The notes under the pieces: model-generated
What the model was told of the DNA's origin: nothing
The model's input: only the letters and a program-made list of their open reading frames with translations
Databases searched by the model: none
Program-made: the position numbers and the translations under genes
In this document: positions 45,223 to 58,254 of the stretch, in pieces
How the letters are laid out: every line of letters begins with the position of its first letter
Position numbering within the stretch: the stretch's first letter is position 1
From: Lonicera japonica
Taxonomy: Eukaryota; Streptophyta; Magnoliopsida; Dipsacales; Caprifoliaceae
Assembly (NCBI GenBank): GCA_021464415.1
Contig: CM038468.1
Span: 2,852,001-2,916,000 of the forward strand
Direction of reading: 5' to 3'
DNA: 64,000 nt

Positions 45223-47926
45223 CTCAACAGATGGAAGTAGTAAATCAATATGCGAATAATGTTTCTCCAAAGGTGGTGAGTCACTAGATTTTAACTCAAG
45301 TATATCAGGATCAAATGGGATACTCTCGCATAGCTTCACACTATCAAGGGATTCACCCCTCTCGCTATCTAGCTCTGAAAACAAAAAGTCATGAACATCT
45401 GCTTCCCACTCTTCCTCTTTTATTCTCGACATGCTTCTTGTTTCTTCAACAAATTTTGGATCATTTACTTCATCTCCCAACAAAGTTATGAAATCTTCTT
45501 CAAGCTCATCACCATTTCCATCAAATATCCAGCTACCTATCATGTTCACACTTTTAACTTCCTCTTCTTGAAGGTTTTTGCTTGTATCAAAGACATTAAG
45601 CTCGGCTGTCATATTCCCAAAACTTATTTTCATCAGTCCATTCCTACAGTTGATTAGCGCATTAGCTGTAACGAGAAATGGCCGACCAAGGATCACATGG
45701 ATCTGCCCATTTGTGTTCTGAACAGGTTGAGTATCAAGGACCACAAAGTCCACTAGGAAGTAAAATGTTTCTACCTGTATCAAAACATCTTCAATGACAC
45801 CTCTAGGAAATTTAACAGATCGATCAGCAAGTTGGATTGTCATTGGTGTAGGCTTCAACTCTCCCAAACCTAATTGTTTAAAAACTGAATATGGCAATAA
45901 GTTCACACTAGCCCCCAGATCTACCAAAGCTCGCTCAATATGATGATTTCCAATCTTGCATGAGATTGTTGGACAGCCAAGATCTTAATGCTTGATAGGG
46001 ATCCTGCATTGAATAATAGAGCTTGCTTGTTCAATTAAAAATGCCTTATTCGGAACATTTGTTCTCCTCTTTTGAGTGACCAAGTCTTTGAGAAATTTGG
46101 CATAAGAAGGTACTTGTTTGATGGCATCAAGTAATGGAATGTTTATCTGAACTTGCTTGAACACCTCTAAAATTTCTTCGAATTGAGTACCTTTCTTATT
46201 GTCTTTTAACCTATGAGAAAATGGGGCCTTAGGAACAAAAGTGCTACTTGAGGTATCTTCAATTACTTGCTTAGTATGAGGAGTTTGGTTCACAACTTGA
46301 GGTGTAAACTCAACTTCAGCTGGAATTTGCTCTTCTTCTACTTTTTCTTCCTCCTCGCTATCTAGCATTCTCACTTTATTATCAATTATCTTTCCCGACC
46401 TAAGTGTGGTGATGGCTTGAACTTGCCCATGTGTTGGTGCATTTGGTGGGTTAGGAGCAGTCCCACTTGAGGAAACACTTTTAAGATTCGAGATTGGTTG
46501 ACTCGAAAACTTACCATTCTCTCTCTCACCCAATTGACTCGCCATTTAACCCATTTGACTCTCTAACCTAATGATGGCTTGAGTGTTCATGAGACCGTTA
46601 TTCTTAACTTCTTGCAAAAGATGGCATGAAGTTTGATTATTTTGGGTGGTCACTTGAATGAATTGCTTGAGAGTGTCCTCCAAAGATGAGAATTATTGTG
46701 GAGTGACATAGGGTGTTGGAGTCGGTGGAGTAGGTTGGAATGGTCGATAAGAATTGATTGAAGGGCGAAAACCAGGAGGTGGTTGCTGTTGTGGAACATT
46801 AGCTGATGGGGAACCCATATTGGGGATGGGTTGAGCTTGTGTCCACGAAAAATTTGGCTAATTTCTCCAACCCGAATTATATGTCTCTGTGAATGGGCTA
46901 TTGAATTGTTTATTGTACTCGTTCATTGCATTTACTTGTTGTGGCGTGAATTCAGATAATCATACCATAGAGGGGCAAGTTTACGACGTATACATAGGGC
47001 TAGCACACACAGAGCATCCTTCAGTTTGAATATGATTGACATAATTGTTATTTAACCGCAAAGTTAACGTTTCAAGTTTCTTTGAGAGACTATCTAACTG
47101 CCTTCTAGTCTCTACACTTTCAGATAACTCATAGATGCCCTCTTTCTTGACTTCTTTCTTAACTTGAGCTGATGAATTTCTATGAGAAGAGAAATCCCAT
47201 TGCTGAGAGCTCTCGAAAAGATTCTCAAGGAAATTATAAGCTTCATCTTCTGTGAGACTAAGGAAAGTACCACTATTCATGGACTCAATCATATTTCGGT
47301 TGGTTTGAGTCAACCCATTGTAAAAGAACTGGACTAGTCTCCATGTTTCAAATCCATGGTACGGACATCTCAGAAGAAGGTCCTTGAATCTTTCCCATGA
47401 TCGACTCGTAAAATTTTTCATTATCCTCTTGACAAAAATCAGATATCTGCCTTCTAAATTCATTTGTCTTTGACATGGAAAAAAATTTAGTTAAAAATTT
47501 GAAAACTAAAGTCTCCCAACTAGTGACGGACCTAGACGGTAGTGAATTGAGCCATGCCTTTGCTTTCCCTTTCAGGGAGAAAGGAAATAAACGTAAGCGA
47601 ACAAAATCATCAGAAAAAATTGAAAACCTAAAAGTGGCACAGATTTCTAGAAAATCCTTAATATGGAGGTAAGGATCTTCTTAATCAATTCCATAAAAAT
47701 TAGGAAGAAGTTACATTACTTGCAGTTTAAGCTCGAAATGGTTTACGGTAGTGGTAGGTAAAATAATGCATGATGGTGGGTTGGTAGTGATAGGAGAGAA
47801 AAGCTCCTTCAAAGTTTTCGCATCTTCTTGTTCATCAGCCATCGTTCTTTCCTCAAACAAAGGATTGAGTTCTAAGTTCTCTATCCTATTCAATCTTTTA
47901 ACACCGCGCTTCCAAACAATGCTCAT
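45223..47926 (-). pseudogene. Athila-like gag-protease ORF of the outer element, broken
   Basis: Minus strand, from the ATG region at 47926. The first frame has EDAKTLKELFSPITTNPPS, typical of Athila gag N-termini. After a shift near 47710 the gag core can be read through about 47475 (KAKAWLNSLPSRSVTSWE). The next frame, 47463-46981, has CPYHGF and NMIESMNSGTFL. Frame 46545-45985 has the pre-protease segment INIPLLDAIKQVPSYAKFLK. Frame 45927-45223 has the protease active site DLGAS and ILGRPFLVTANALINCRNG, then an acidic extension. The last part of the ORF is at 27831-27988, split off by the middle element. No RT or integrase in either part. Confidence 0.87.
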
Positions 47927-48019
47927 ATACTATTCTACTACTAAGGCTTTTTTTTTTAAAGGAACTAGTAGAAGAAAATAATCTAAATTAGTGAGATGGT
48001 GGAAACACGAATTTTAAAG

Positions 48020-48037
48020 TCCCCGGCAACGGCGCCA
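48020..48037 (-). other. Primer-binding site of the outer element
   Basis: On the minus strand TGGCGCCGTTGCCGGGGA, a site commonly assigned to tRNA-Asp priming in Athila-type elements, six bases from the LTR. Confidence 0.85.
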
Positions 48038-48043
48038 AAAACT

Positions 48044-49447
48044 TGTTGTGAATGTTTTAATTACTCGTAAGTGCACGAATCGATACTTAGTATAGCTTAG
48101 GCAAGAGCGAGGTCGAACCCTAGGGACTTGACGGATAGAACTTACGTATCTCTCTCACTAACTCTAATTAATTCCTAATCTAGCTTAAAAATTGAATGTG
48201 ATAATTTATTAACTAAGAATACGAATAAAATAATAAACTAATAAAAATATTAATGAAATAATCAATTAATAAAATAATAGGGTGGCGGAGTCATATATTT
48301 GATATCATATTCCTAATATTCATATCCAGCAAACTCTACTCTCTGTCTCGCACTAATTTGGTCTCTCGACTCTATTAAATGCGGAAAATAAATTCAATTA
48401 AGCCCAATTAAATTATAAAATCCAATTGTTAATTTTTTCACAGCCAAACAAATGTATAAAATTAAAACACTCGCTATATCCGTCAAAACACACCCTATAT
48501 CCGCTCTCAACAAATCATAAGGTGAATCCAACAAAAAATAGTGAGAATCCAATTTTATTTTTATCAATTAAAATAGGCATCCAATAGAAAAAATTGTATT
48601 TAATATTAAAGCATTAAATTGATAGAGTCAATTGGCATGAATACGTGCAAGGGAATCAATCAAATATACTCGTTCTCAACCCTAGAAAATAACTTAGCCT
48701 AGCATGCTCGTAATTAAAACACAATACATAATTAAATAATGTATAAATAAATAAATCAAATACTTACTTAAATGCGCGCAATTAAATTAAAGAAAAACAA
48801 TCTTAAATTAATTGAAGTGATCCACCAAAATATCCGAATACTAATTAACAATATAACGTAAAGAAGAAAAGAAGAGAGAGAATCGGCAAAGATTGAAAAG
48901 AAAAAAAGAAGAAGAGAATCTCGATAAGTGTGCCAAAGAAGATGAAGAGAAAAAAAGAAAAATATATGTGGCTCCCCCTCCCCTTGATTGAATGCTGCGG
49001 CTTTTTATATAATTGATGATGATGAATGAGCTTGCTGGGCTTTATTAATGAATGGGATGTGATTTAATTCAAATGGGCTGCTTAACTAATGCTTTGGGCT
49101 TTCTACTTTAATTGGCCCGCTGGAATTAATTTCATTGACGAACTGATCTTATTTCGGCCATAATTTTGCACTCCGAACTTCGATTGATGCAAGATGTTCG
49201 GTCACGCGTAGCTAACTCAAAAATATAGAACTTTTGTCTCTGGAGTTTTCTTCAAATTCCGTACGGATTAGTGCCAGAAATTTATTGAACTCAGGCCTTG
49301 CGCGCAGCCATTTTTCTTTTCAATCAAAAACTTCTCAATTTAATTTTAAACACCTGAAAAGCTCCAAAAACACAACAAATGTAGTAATATATGCTCTTCA
49401 AGATATATAATAGTGCCCTAAAATTGTACCAATTTCTTGGCACATCA
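48044..49447 (-). mobile_element. 5' LTR of the outer Athila-like element
   Basis: 1404 bp, TGTTGTGAATG...GGCACATCA, followed by the target duplication ACAAG at 49448-49452. Confidence 0.92.
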
Positions 49448-49452
49448 ACAAG

Positions 49453-52400
49453 ACTCGTTCCATCTGTCCAAGTCAGTTGCAGTTGAATTTTACATGTGAG
49501 AATGTCAGCTTTGATGGTCTAAATGTATATATATTTACTCCCCCTCAAACTCAAGTTGGTGTACTTACTTCAGTTTGATAACAAATCCATAAAAACTGTT
49601 GAAAATAAAATAAAATTCCCACATCAATTTATTTTTTTCTTTTACGAGGCGAGCTAATGAAAACTGCCCGTGGGAGCGATCCAATGGTAATGAGTCAGTA
49701 GTGGTTGTATTTGACTACAGATGATGATAAACCACGAACCAAAAGTAAGGACCAAGATTTAATTTTAGCATATATGGCAGGAGGTTTAAAATTGAAAAAT
49801 TAAAATGGGCCACGGTTGATTGATTTTGGTTTTCTGAAGATGGTGATTTGATAGAGATGCCAATGGTTGTATTTGGTTGGCGGACGTTGATTATGGAGAG
49901 TGTTTGATGAAAAGTAGATGGATATAGATGTATAGAGATGGCTGGACAATGGGTTAAGTTTAGGATTTATAGTATATAGGTGGTGGCGGTGATGCATAGG
50001 GGTATGATAAAGGATGTGTATATGGCTGGTAATTAATTAAGGGATGGACACCAATAAAAATCATATTATAATTATACACTGTGTGGGTATGGAAATGTGC
50101 ATATGCAAAGAAAATATCATAATCTTACCCTATTTATTGAAGTTATGTGTCAAGTTAATTGTTATATTAGATTATAAAATCACAAAGTAAAGACTTCAAT
50201 TTTAATGAGTAAATTTAAACTAGAGTTGATTCTAACCGCTAATTTAAGATTACATATGATATAATCCTTTTGTCCTACATACGAAATGCATATAATAGAA
50301 GGAGGAGGCCAGACAGAAGATGGATTCGTAACAGATAGGGATGGAGGTAACAAGCATTGAACTTTGGACATTCCAAATAACAGTATTAACTCTTCTTTCT
50401 TTTTGTTTCATTAGGGAATAAGAGGCACCATGATAAACATCATGCTAGAGGAGTTCGCGACGAAAGTAACGAATAAAATGGACAAGTAAAATGAAATTCA
50501 AAGTTAAAATTTCTAAGTGTTGTAGTTGCATGCAATATCTTCCTAATTAACTGCTTCAGCCTTCAAGTGTTACTAATGTTGCTTCTTTTCAACAAAACTG
50601 CTTACTCCAAACTCTGCCTCGGGGTGTTTAGTTAATTTTATAAAAACGAACACAGAAAAACAAAAGCAAAAGTGAATAATAACAGATTAGGAAGCCAACA
50701 AGGCGAAAATAAAAGATAAAAATGGAGGAATTGCAATTGAATGCCAGGCAATTTTTCACTATAATAACATATATATGATGATAGACATTAGATGTAGTGG
50801 TAATTAGATATGTTTTTAATAATGAATGTCACAAGTTCAAACCCTTCTTGCGGAATTATTTTATAGCAATTTTTGGTGCAAGAGGGCAACTTGGTAATTT
50901 TGTGTACGTACGAAAACCTCATCTTCTACAAACAAGAGTTATTTCCATTAGTTCCTTCCCATCATTTTAATTCCTTTTCATACTAATTAATCATTTCATT
51001 TCCATTCCCTTTTGTCGATCCAAAGGCACTGTAAAGCAGCAAGAGAAGATACAAATTTACATGATTCACTTCACCCTTCAAGGCCTAAATCAATTGAACT
51101 TCCAACATCAATTCTTGTTGATTATTCTTTTAATTAAATTATCACAGTTGTCCTGATACATGAATGGAACCCATATATATAGGCCTAAAATGAAATACAT
51201 GTAAATCCCAGTTAGCAATATCCTCCACGCGATCTTCGAACAAAGAAACAGCATAAAAAACCAGATAGATGGACAGCATCGCATGCTCATGTAGCAACAG
51301 TAAACTTAGCGCCATAATTTAAACCAAATATGAGTTAAATATGACAAGATTAGTGAAATATTGTGTAGACTGCTTTTATATACATTTTATTTTTGCTCTG
51401 TTATTTCTTTTTTCAATATTCAGTTTTTCCTGCCGTTTTCTTTTAACGTTCTAATAATGGAATAACACGATAAGATGTTAAAGTTGATTATCCAAAATAT
51501 ACACAAAATGAATGGAGACGATAAACCCATGGAATAGTTGTTACTAAACTTTAATTTTGTCATATTACTCTAAGTATAAAATGAAATCACGTTAAGGTGG
51601 TTTATGATAATGGTAGAGTTCAGATAAATTGTTAAAAAGAGAATGAAGAAAATAGAAAATGCATGCTAATGGAAGATAAAGGATGCAAAGAGATTATAAA
51701 GTTGCACTAGTTAAAAAGAGACTGAAAAATGAAAGGGAGACAACTAACATACCGAATTGTTGAAAATAAGCTGCATAGACGCTGAACCATTAAAATCGCG
51801 TACGTCACAAAGAATTGGTGAAATAAGAAAGGTGATGAAGTTGCTTACACGTGTTCACATTAAGGTGCATATACATACATATTACTATTCCCTCATGGTG
51901 AGAAATAAGATTAATTGCATTTGATTGTTTCACATAGAAACGAATTGAATTCTATACAATTCTTTTAAGTGGGAAAACTTTCTGTTGAAAACAAACACTT
52001 GGTGCACTTTTGAAATATGGATGCATGAAAAAAATGAGAAAACTAAGGACAAATGAAGTTGAACCATAGAAAACTAAGTCCATGGAAAATTAGGCAATCA
52101 AGCACTAGTAAACATGGGAAACATATGGGATTTTGAATTTTTCAGCTGGACCGAAGTGTAATCAAATGCATGTAAGTATGAGATTGCTAGTTCTGGCTAA
52201 AGAAAGGCATCTTCAAAAATCAAGACTGAATATGAAACAGTTCTTTTTATTTTGTTTTCATCGACTAGCTTATCGACATGCCAAAACAGATGCTCAAGAT
52301 ATGTATTTTGGATTAACAACGACGACTATCCTCGGTCTTGAATTTATTTGACACAATTTTATATGCACAATTGATCTTTCTTTATAAATACTAATTAGTA

Positions 52401-52842
52401 TATTCTAAAACATAAATTTTATTAAAATTTGGTTTTTGAATTAAAAGTTATGACACTAGAGACTTTGTAATGACAAGTTTTTATCCCCAAAAGTACCTTC
52501 CAAAGTCCTTGCTTTCTTAATGCTGTCCAGACTTCACATTAATTAGGGAAGACTAATTGAAAGATCCATTAATTTTTATGGCCACCACTACATGTTCAGC
52601 ATAGAAAATCCACAAATGAGACAATTACCTTTAACTGTTATGTTAATTATGTCTCTATTAATTAACTTTTAGATTAGTGTAGAAATTTGATGTGTTTATG
52701 AAAGATTCGATTTATCACATGTCAAGGTCAGTGGCAAAGTCTTTTTCCTTTCTTTATTTGTGTCCTAAGAGCCATCCCCACACCACGTTAGATGGCAAAG
52801 TCTTTGATAGTTATAAAATGAGCATCAATCAACCAACCAACG

Positions 52843-52886
<44 letters not shown>

Positions 52887-53023
52887 GTCAATAAAAGTTA
52901 AAAGTGTTGAATTGTTCAAGTTAATTTGGATAATGAAAAGGGAAGTTGCGAATAAATAGATAAGTTGATGCAATTTTTCAAATATATGGTTGTCTTAGCC
53001 AAAATTTTACATTCTTATAGTTA
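49453..53023. other. Non-coding stretch with a diverged duplicate block
   Basis: No supported gene. The part 51130-52030 resembles 55780-56900 and 61810-62640 in order of landmarks: catgaatggaacccatat, tatatacattttattttt, cccatggaata. It may be an old third copy of that duplicated block. The frame at 52133-52351 has no known domain. Confidence 0.45.
52851..52883. repeat. AG dinucleotide microsatellite
   Basis: Uninterrupted AG run of about 16 units. Confidence 0.95.
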
Positions 53024-53028
53024 ATAGC

Positions 53029-54332
53029 TGAAAGAAATATGCTCTAGGACTATTCATAGGTTATGAATTGTACTTGGATATATATTGCTTATTATTATCA
53101 ATGAAGTTTATTTCTTTGACTTTAGATTGTTTTATGAACAATATGTATTAATACCAGTTCATCAAGTACGTGACTTGATTGTGGGATGTTAGTAAATAAA
53201 TAATAATATTATTTATTTGTCCTTAATCATATGTCAATAATCTAAGACCACATTGATATAATAATTAGAGTATGAGTCAGCTGATGACTATGGTCCACAA
53301 GTCATGGATATGGAGATATCAAGCTGAACACACTAATACTTGTTAGGGAACAATGTATTGGACTGACCCGCTTTGGGGCACTGCGAGGAGTGTTATATAA
53401 TGTCATCAGTGATGTTCCCCATTAGTGATATCATATTATCCTCAGACCTGAGATCGTCATGGTTACCAACATGGAGATTGGTGTGATGGGCATCATCAAA
53501 TGTTGCTCTTGATCGAGTAATTATAAAGATGATGATCAGGCATACTATAAACTATGTAGAGGTATGTGATAGATCAAGATGGGATTTGTCACTCTCATAT
53601 AACGAGAGAAAGATATCTTTGGGCCTCTTGATGAGTATAATTAATATTTGTATGGCCATGCACAAATGATGTGTCATTTGTATAAAATTAATTATACTTA
53701 GAGATCAAGAAATAAAGATTGAACTATACAAAAATGACACTTGCGTAAGTCTTGTGTTCAATCTAGATATCGGTAGACAAAAGGAATTAATATGTGGCAT
53801 ATCATTTAAGGTTATGTTGTTTTGACCTTTATACCCTTTGGATAGTAGTAATGTCTTACTAGAGACCACTTAGTATTTGTATAATTAAAACGGGCTTTTA
53901 ATTGCACTGCCAAAGGAATATAACGTACAAGGTCGCACACCAAAATGAGTAGGATCAAAAATGAATTGGGCTTGGCCCTGGTTGGACATGGGCCTAATTC
54001 GTTTTGTTACTTAGGGTTTCTCATTAGGGTTTTCCTTTAAAAGGAAAACTATCACTCTCTTTTGTTTTTAAGAAAAAAGGGAGAGGCGAAAAAGTGAGAA
54101 CCCTAAAATTGTGTGCTAGTATACCAAGTAAGGATCCGTTCTCATTCGTGTGTACATACCGTATAGGCGTAGCATTTTCTACGTTGAGACGACAACAATA
54201 GAAAGATTTAATCCACCGTATTTTAAGGTATGCTTTCTGTCGATCATTATTGAACGGTATAGATCTTATGGTTTAATGATTAATACAGTTTATTGTGTAT
54301 ATGATACATGTTCACTGCCCTAATTCCCTACA
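53029..54332 (+). mobile_element. Solo LTR with 5-bp target duplication ATAGC, copia-like
   Basis: 1304 bp from TGAAAGAAATATGC to ATTCCCTACA. ATAGC flanks it at 53024-53028 and 54333-54337. Near the 3' part are ttagggtttctcattaggg and a run of short A/G tracts followed by gtgtacataccgtatagg, a layout common in Ty1/copia LTRs. No primer site, interior or partner LTR. The superfamily is a judgement from style; the solo LTR structure is firm. Confidence 0.85.
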
Positions 54333-54337
54333 ATAGC

Positions 54338-57202
54338 ATCATAAGATTTTTCAAAGAATGATATTAATAGATAATGATTATAGTATTATCAGCCACTGAA
54401 TGAAAGTTGGTTCCCCCAAAATATTTTGATTAACAAAGAAAATTGACGCAAGAAATCATTGTTACTAGAGAATTATAGTTATTTGTAATTGTCCTAACAA
54501 ATGTTTACCAGTTAAATGTTAGTTTATATGAAGTAATTTGTGTTGCTTCTTGCATGTCTCAGTTGTCCTCCATTCAGCCAATTCATGAAACTGCAAATTA
54601 ATGTTTCTAGTGTGATTGTAAAGATATCTAATTGCATTTATAAAGGAGAATGATAATTAAAAAGGAATGGAAAATACAAAAGTGTACATGTGAAGATAGA
54701 CCGAGCAAACAGAAAAAATCAAGTGCTGGGCGATTCAAAAGATGAATATGAACGGGCAAGAGACGATTAACATACCTACTTAGCAATGGTTTTTTAATTA
54801 GGCTGGATATGAGTGTTCGTAAGCTTCAAGACTAAAGCCAAGGAAGCCAACTGATTCGCATGAACACTTTGGAGAATAAGTTGCCTGAAATTACTTCTTT
54901 TTTGTTGTTTTGAACACTGGATAGCAGGCACCATTCCCATGTATGTAGGCACACTTCGAATTGCAACAACAATGGTGAGTGGAGAACTGACAAGGCCATG
55001 GGGCCATTGGAACATGCTAAGAACCAGTGGAGACAATGGGATCACAAGCATGCACATCGCGATGCATAGAAGGGCATAGGCATGCTCATGGTGACACAGA
55101 GATAGGGGTACAGGCATGTGTATGGAAGCATGGTGATTCAGAGATAGGCATGGACGTGTTCATGGTGATGCAGAGATGGGGCATGGGCATGCGTATGGTG
55201 ATATAGAGACAGGTGCATGGGCTCTAAGCAGGGCCTCTCAGGGCATTTGGACCGAGCTCCCCATAGGCTTGTACACGGCTAAGGGACACATTCGCATTGT
55301 GATATAGAGACAGATGGATGGGCTCTAAGCAGGGTGTCAGTGCATTTGGACCGAGCTGCACATATGTGCGTACACTGCCAAAGGACGCATTCACGTTGTG
55401 TAGATGTGGTGCTATACATGATTGATGAGCACAGCAAGGCTGAAGTATGTGCACAGAGTGGTTGTAGTGTTGATTGGCATAGGGAATGTTGGGAGAAAAC
55501 TTGTGACAAAGAGGTAGGACTCTAAATCACGAAAAAATCACATGATACTAAGAAATCCTACAAACGATAGCAACTTGTAATCAGAATTGAGAATATATAT
55601 TATTACAGCATAGACTGCTTAATCACCAAAGAAGCTTAAAGAGGAAAAAAACAGCAGAGAACTCTGTTATAGACAGCATCACCTACTGGTAGAGCAGTAG
55701 CAAATCTAGCACCACATTTGAAGCCAAATCTTAATTATTTAAATGGTACTGTAAGAACATATGAAGCAATATTCTACACAACTACTACATATATGCAAGT
55801 TTATTAAAATACTATATGTAGTTCACTTATATATACAGTTTATTTTTTCTCTATCATGTTTTTTTAATGTTTATTTCTCCCTATCCCTTCTCTTAACATT
55901 CTAATAAATTCATAAGATTTTCCCAAAAATATATATAACTAAAGGAGTCCTGGAATCAAGTTCGTACTCGACAATATACAGTAAATTAACAGAGACCGAT
56001 CAGCCCATGGAATATTTATTGCTTAAGTCAGCTAAAGTTCCTTTTAAAGAGAAATATAGGATGGATTATAGTTAACGAAAGGTGTTTTCGCTCAAGTATT
56101 GAAAGCATATGTTCACATTAATTATGGTGGTATACGTTACGGTATAGACGAAAACATTTTCAATATTCTGCTTCACTTTTATACAAGTTTAACATAATAA
56201 TTGTGAGAAGGTGGAATAGGAGCTCAGTTAGTTTTCGGTGAGCTCGTGAGAAAAGTGTCTTTCAACTGTTCATAAGTGAAATTCATGTAGGACAATGAAA
56301 TCCTATAGGAAAAAGGGGAAGGAACATAAATTTAAAAAATATGAATGAATAAAAAAGGATGCAAAGAGAATATAAAGATGTACAAATGAAAATAGAATGA
56401 AAGAACAATAAATCAAGTAAGGGCTGGGTGATAGAAAAGAGGCCGAAAAATTAATAGATTTGATCTTCTTTTGGGGATATGGGCAATATTATACCACTTT
56501 GGGTCGCTTCTTTAGTTGTACATTTCTTATAGAATATACACATCACTACAGGACGAAGTAGGAGTAATAAATATCACATCCTAGAAATAATCATGTTCCC
56601 GTTAAGGTTAAAAACTATTGGATGAAGTGTTGGCTATTCGACTTTTAACATCAAATCCTGTGAAAAATAATTACCATTTATTAGGCTAATTTATGGGAGA
56701 AATTAAAACCAAAAGTGCATGTATCAAACTTGAGAAAATTTTGCAATTGAGTTGCGTACAATTAGGGTGACAAGATCTAAAGTATGCCTACTAAGGGCAC
56801 ATCTTTTCCTAGTGATTCTTTCTTTCTTTCTCTCTCACTTTGTTACATACATGAATGGAACCCATGTGTATATGGATCAAACTAAACGAAATACAAGCAA
56901 ATCCATGAAGGGGTAGGAAAAATGAAATTACTAGTTAGACCTGTTTGATTGAACCGCAATCGATCCGATGATATCCGTTGTTAGTGGTTTCCTTAATATT
57001 ATGATCTTCAACAAATCAGATGAAAACAGAGAAACTAAAATCAAATTAGTAACTTCAACGCAGCAGCAACAACTAATTAAAGATTTATCACAAGAGAGGC
57101 ATACCACTTAAGCAGTAGTAGCAGCAAATAACTCTGACATATAAGTTTATAAAGTATATGAAGTTTTTTCAAAAAAATATATAAAATTACACAAATGGGT
57201 TA
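54338..57202. repeat. Duplicated non-coding block, copy 1
   Basis: The 54940-57150 interval matches 61060-62960: ggatggattatagttaacg, gaaaacattttcaatattc, tgtctttcaactgttcataa, ggcataccacttaag. It contains GC-richer short repeats at 55020-55420 built on gatgcagagata and ggctctaagcagggc. The overlapping frames on both strands there come from the repeats. Confidence 0.65.
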
Positions 57203-57584
57203 TGTAACGATCCGGTCCCACCTCAGGACGATATTGTCCGCTCTGGGTAGCGTCCTAGACAGGCCTCAGCCCCAGGACACCTACCCTCACGGCTTTGTTT
57301 CTGGGAGCTCATGACCAGCTTCCCAGGGGGTCACCCATCCTGAGATTTCTCTGGTCCAAGCACGCTTAACTTCGGAATTCTCATGGGATCCGAAGCCAGT
57401 GAGCTTCCCAAAAGGCCTCGTACTTAATTAGCGACCATATCTTACTTATATGGGTCTCCAAGGATCCCCCAAATTCCGGTATGGGATCCCCCTTTGAGCT
57501 ACCATTCCTCCACACAAGGGAGTACTAATCGCTCGAGCTACCATTACTCCACACAAGGGAGTACTCATCACTCAGGGCGTCACA
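57203..57584 (-). mobile_element. Cassandra-type LTR 1
   Basis: TGTAACGATCC to GGGCGTCACA on the plus strand. The 5S-like part is about 57319-57391. Confidence 0.88.
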
Positions 57585-57871
57585 TCCTTTCCGCCAAGGG
57601 AATCGACGTCCTCGTCGACACACCGTAAGCGTCCTAGACAGGCCTCAGCCCCAGGACATCTACCCTCACAGCTTTGTTTCTGGGAGCTCACGACCAGCTT
57701 CCCAGGGGGTCACCCATCCTGAGATTTCTCTAGTCCAAGCACGCTTAACTTCGGAGTTCTCATGGGATCCGAAGGGAGTACTGATCACTCAGGGCGTCAC
57801 ATCCTTCCCTCCAAGGAAATCGACGTCCTCGTCGACACACCGTACTCTGTGGAGTCCGCTCTGATACCATT
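57585..57871 (-). mobile_element. Cassandra-type interior with a recombinant partial LTR
   Basis: The interior start tcctttccgccaaggg runs into the middle of an LTR at cgtaagcgtcctagac. That partial LTR lacks its segment between ggatccgaag and ggagtactg. It then reaches a complete interior with the primer site near 57859-57870 (minus strand TGGTATCAGAGC). Confidence 0.8.
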
Positions 57872-58254
57872 TGTAACGACCCGGTCCCACCTCAGTACGA
57901 TATTGTCCGCTCTGAGTAGCGTCCTAGACAGACCTCAGCCCCAGGACATCTACCCTCACGGCTTTGTTTCTGGGAGCTCATGACCAGCTTCCCAGGGGGT
58001 CACCCATCCTGAGATTTCTCTGGTCCAAGCACGCTTAACTTCGGAGTTCTCATGGGATCCGAAGCAAGTGAGCTTCCCAAAAGGCCTCGTACTTAATTAA
58101 CGACCATATCTTACTTATATGGGTCTCCAAGGATCCCCCAACTTCCGGTATGGGATGTCCCCTTTGAGCTACCATTCCTCCACACAAGGGAGTATTCATC
58201 GCTCGAGCTACCATTCCTCCACACAAGGGAGTACTCATTACTCAGGGCGTCACA
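57872..58254 (-). mobile_element. Cassandra-type LTR 2
   Basis: Complete copy, TGTAACGACCCGG to GGGCGTCACA, directly next to a primer site on its left. Confidence 0.88.
57988..58060 (-). other. 5S rRNA-like promoter segment in Cassandra LTR 2
   Basis: On the minus strand it reads GGATCCCATGAGAACTCCGA, then AGTTAAGCGTGCTTGG, then GGATGGGTGACCCCCTGGG. These are the A-box, intermediate and C-box regions of plant 5S rRNA with changes in between. It is part of the LTR, not a 5S gene: the 5' and 3' ends of 5S rRNA are missing. Confidence 0.85.

Larger units (their letters stand above)
24617..49447 (-). mobile_element. Outer Athila-like LTR retrotransposon with nested insertions
   Basis: LTRs at 24617-26019 and 48044-49447 are nearly identical over 1.4 kb. 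ACAAG flanks the element at 24612-24616 and 49448-49452. The primer site at 48020-48037 is the TGGCGCCGTTGCCGGGGA type used by Athila elements. A polypurine tract lies beside the left LTR. Coding sequence on the minus strand is gag and aspartic protease only. No reverse transcriptase, RNase H or integrase is visible. Once the insertion at 27989-45222 is removed, the element is about 7.6 kb, shorter than autonomous Athila elements usually are, so it looks non-autonomous. Confidence 0.9.

Noticed and set aside
50770..50890. Possible tRNA-derived SINE (box A/B-like words agtggtaat and gttcaaaccc)
   Set aside because: No clear 3' tail or target duplication. Box B is only partly matched.
55224..55525. 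Several overlapping frames in the GC-richer patch, also 61077-61522
   Set aside because: They arise from short tandem repeats, differ between the two duplicate blocks and contain no domain.
57988..58060. 5S rRNA genes in tandem
   Set aside because: The 5S-like segments lack the 5S ends and are embedded in 382-bp LTRs next to initiator tRNA-Met primer sites, so they belong to a Cassandra-type element.
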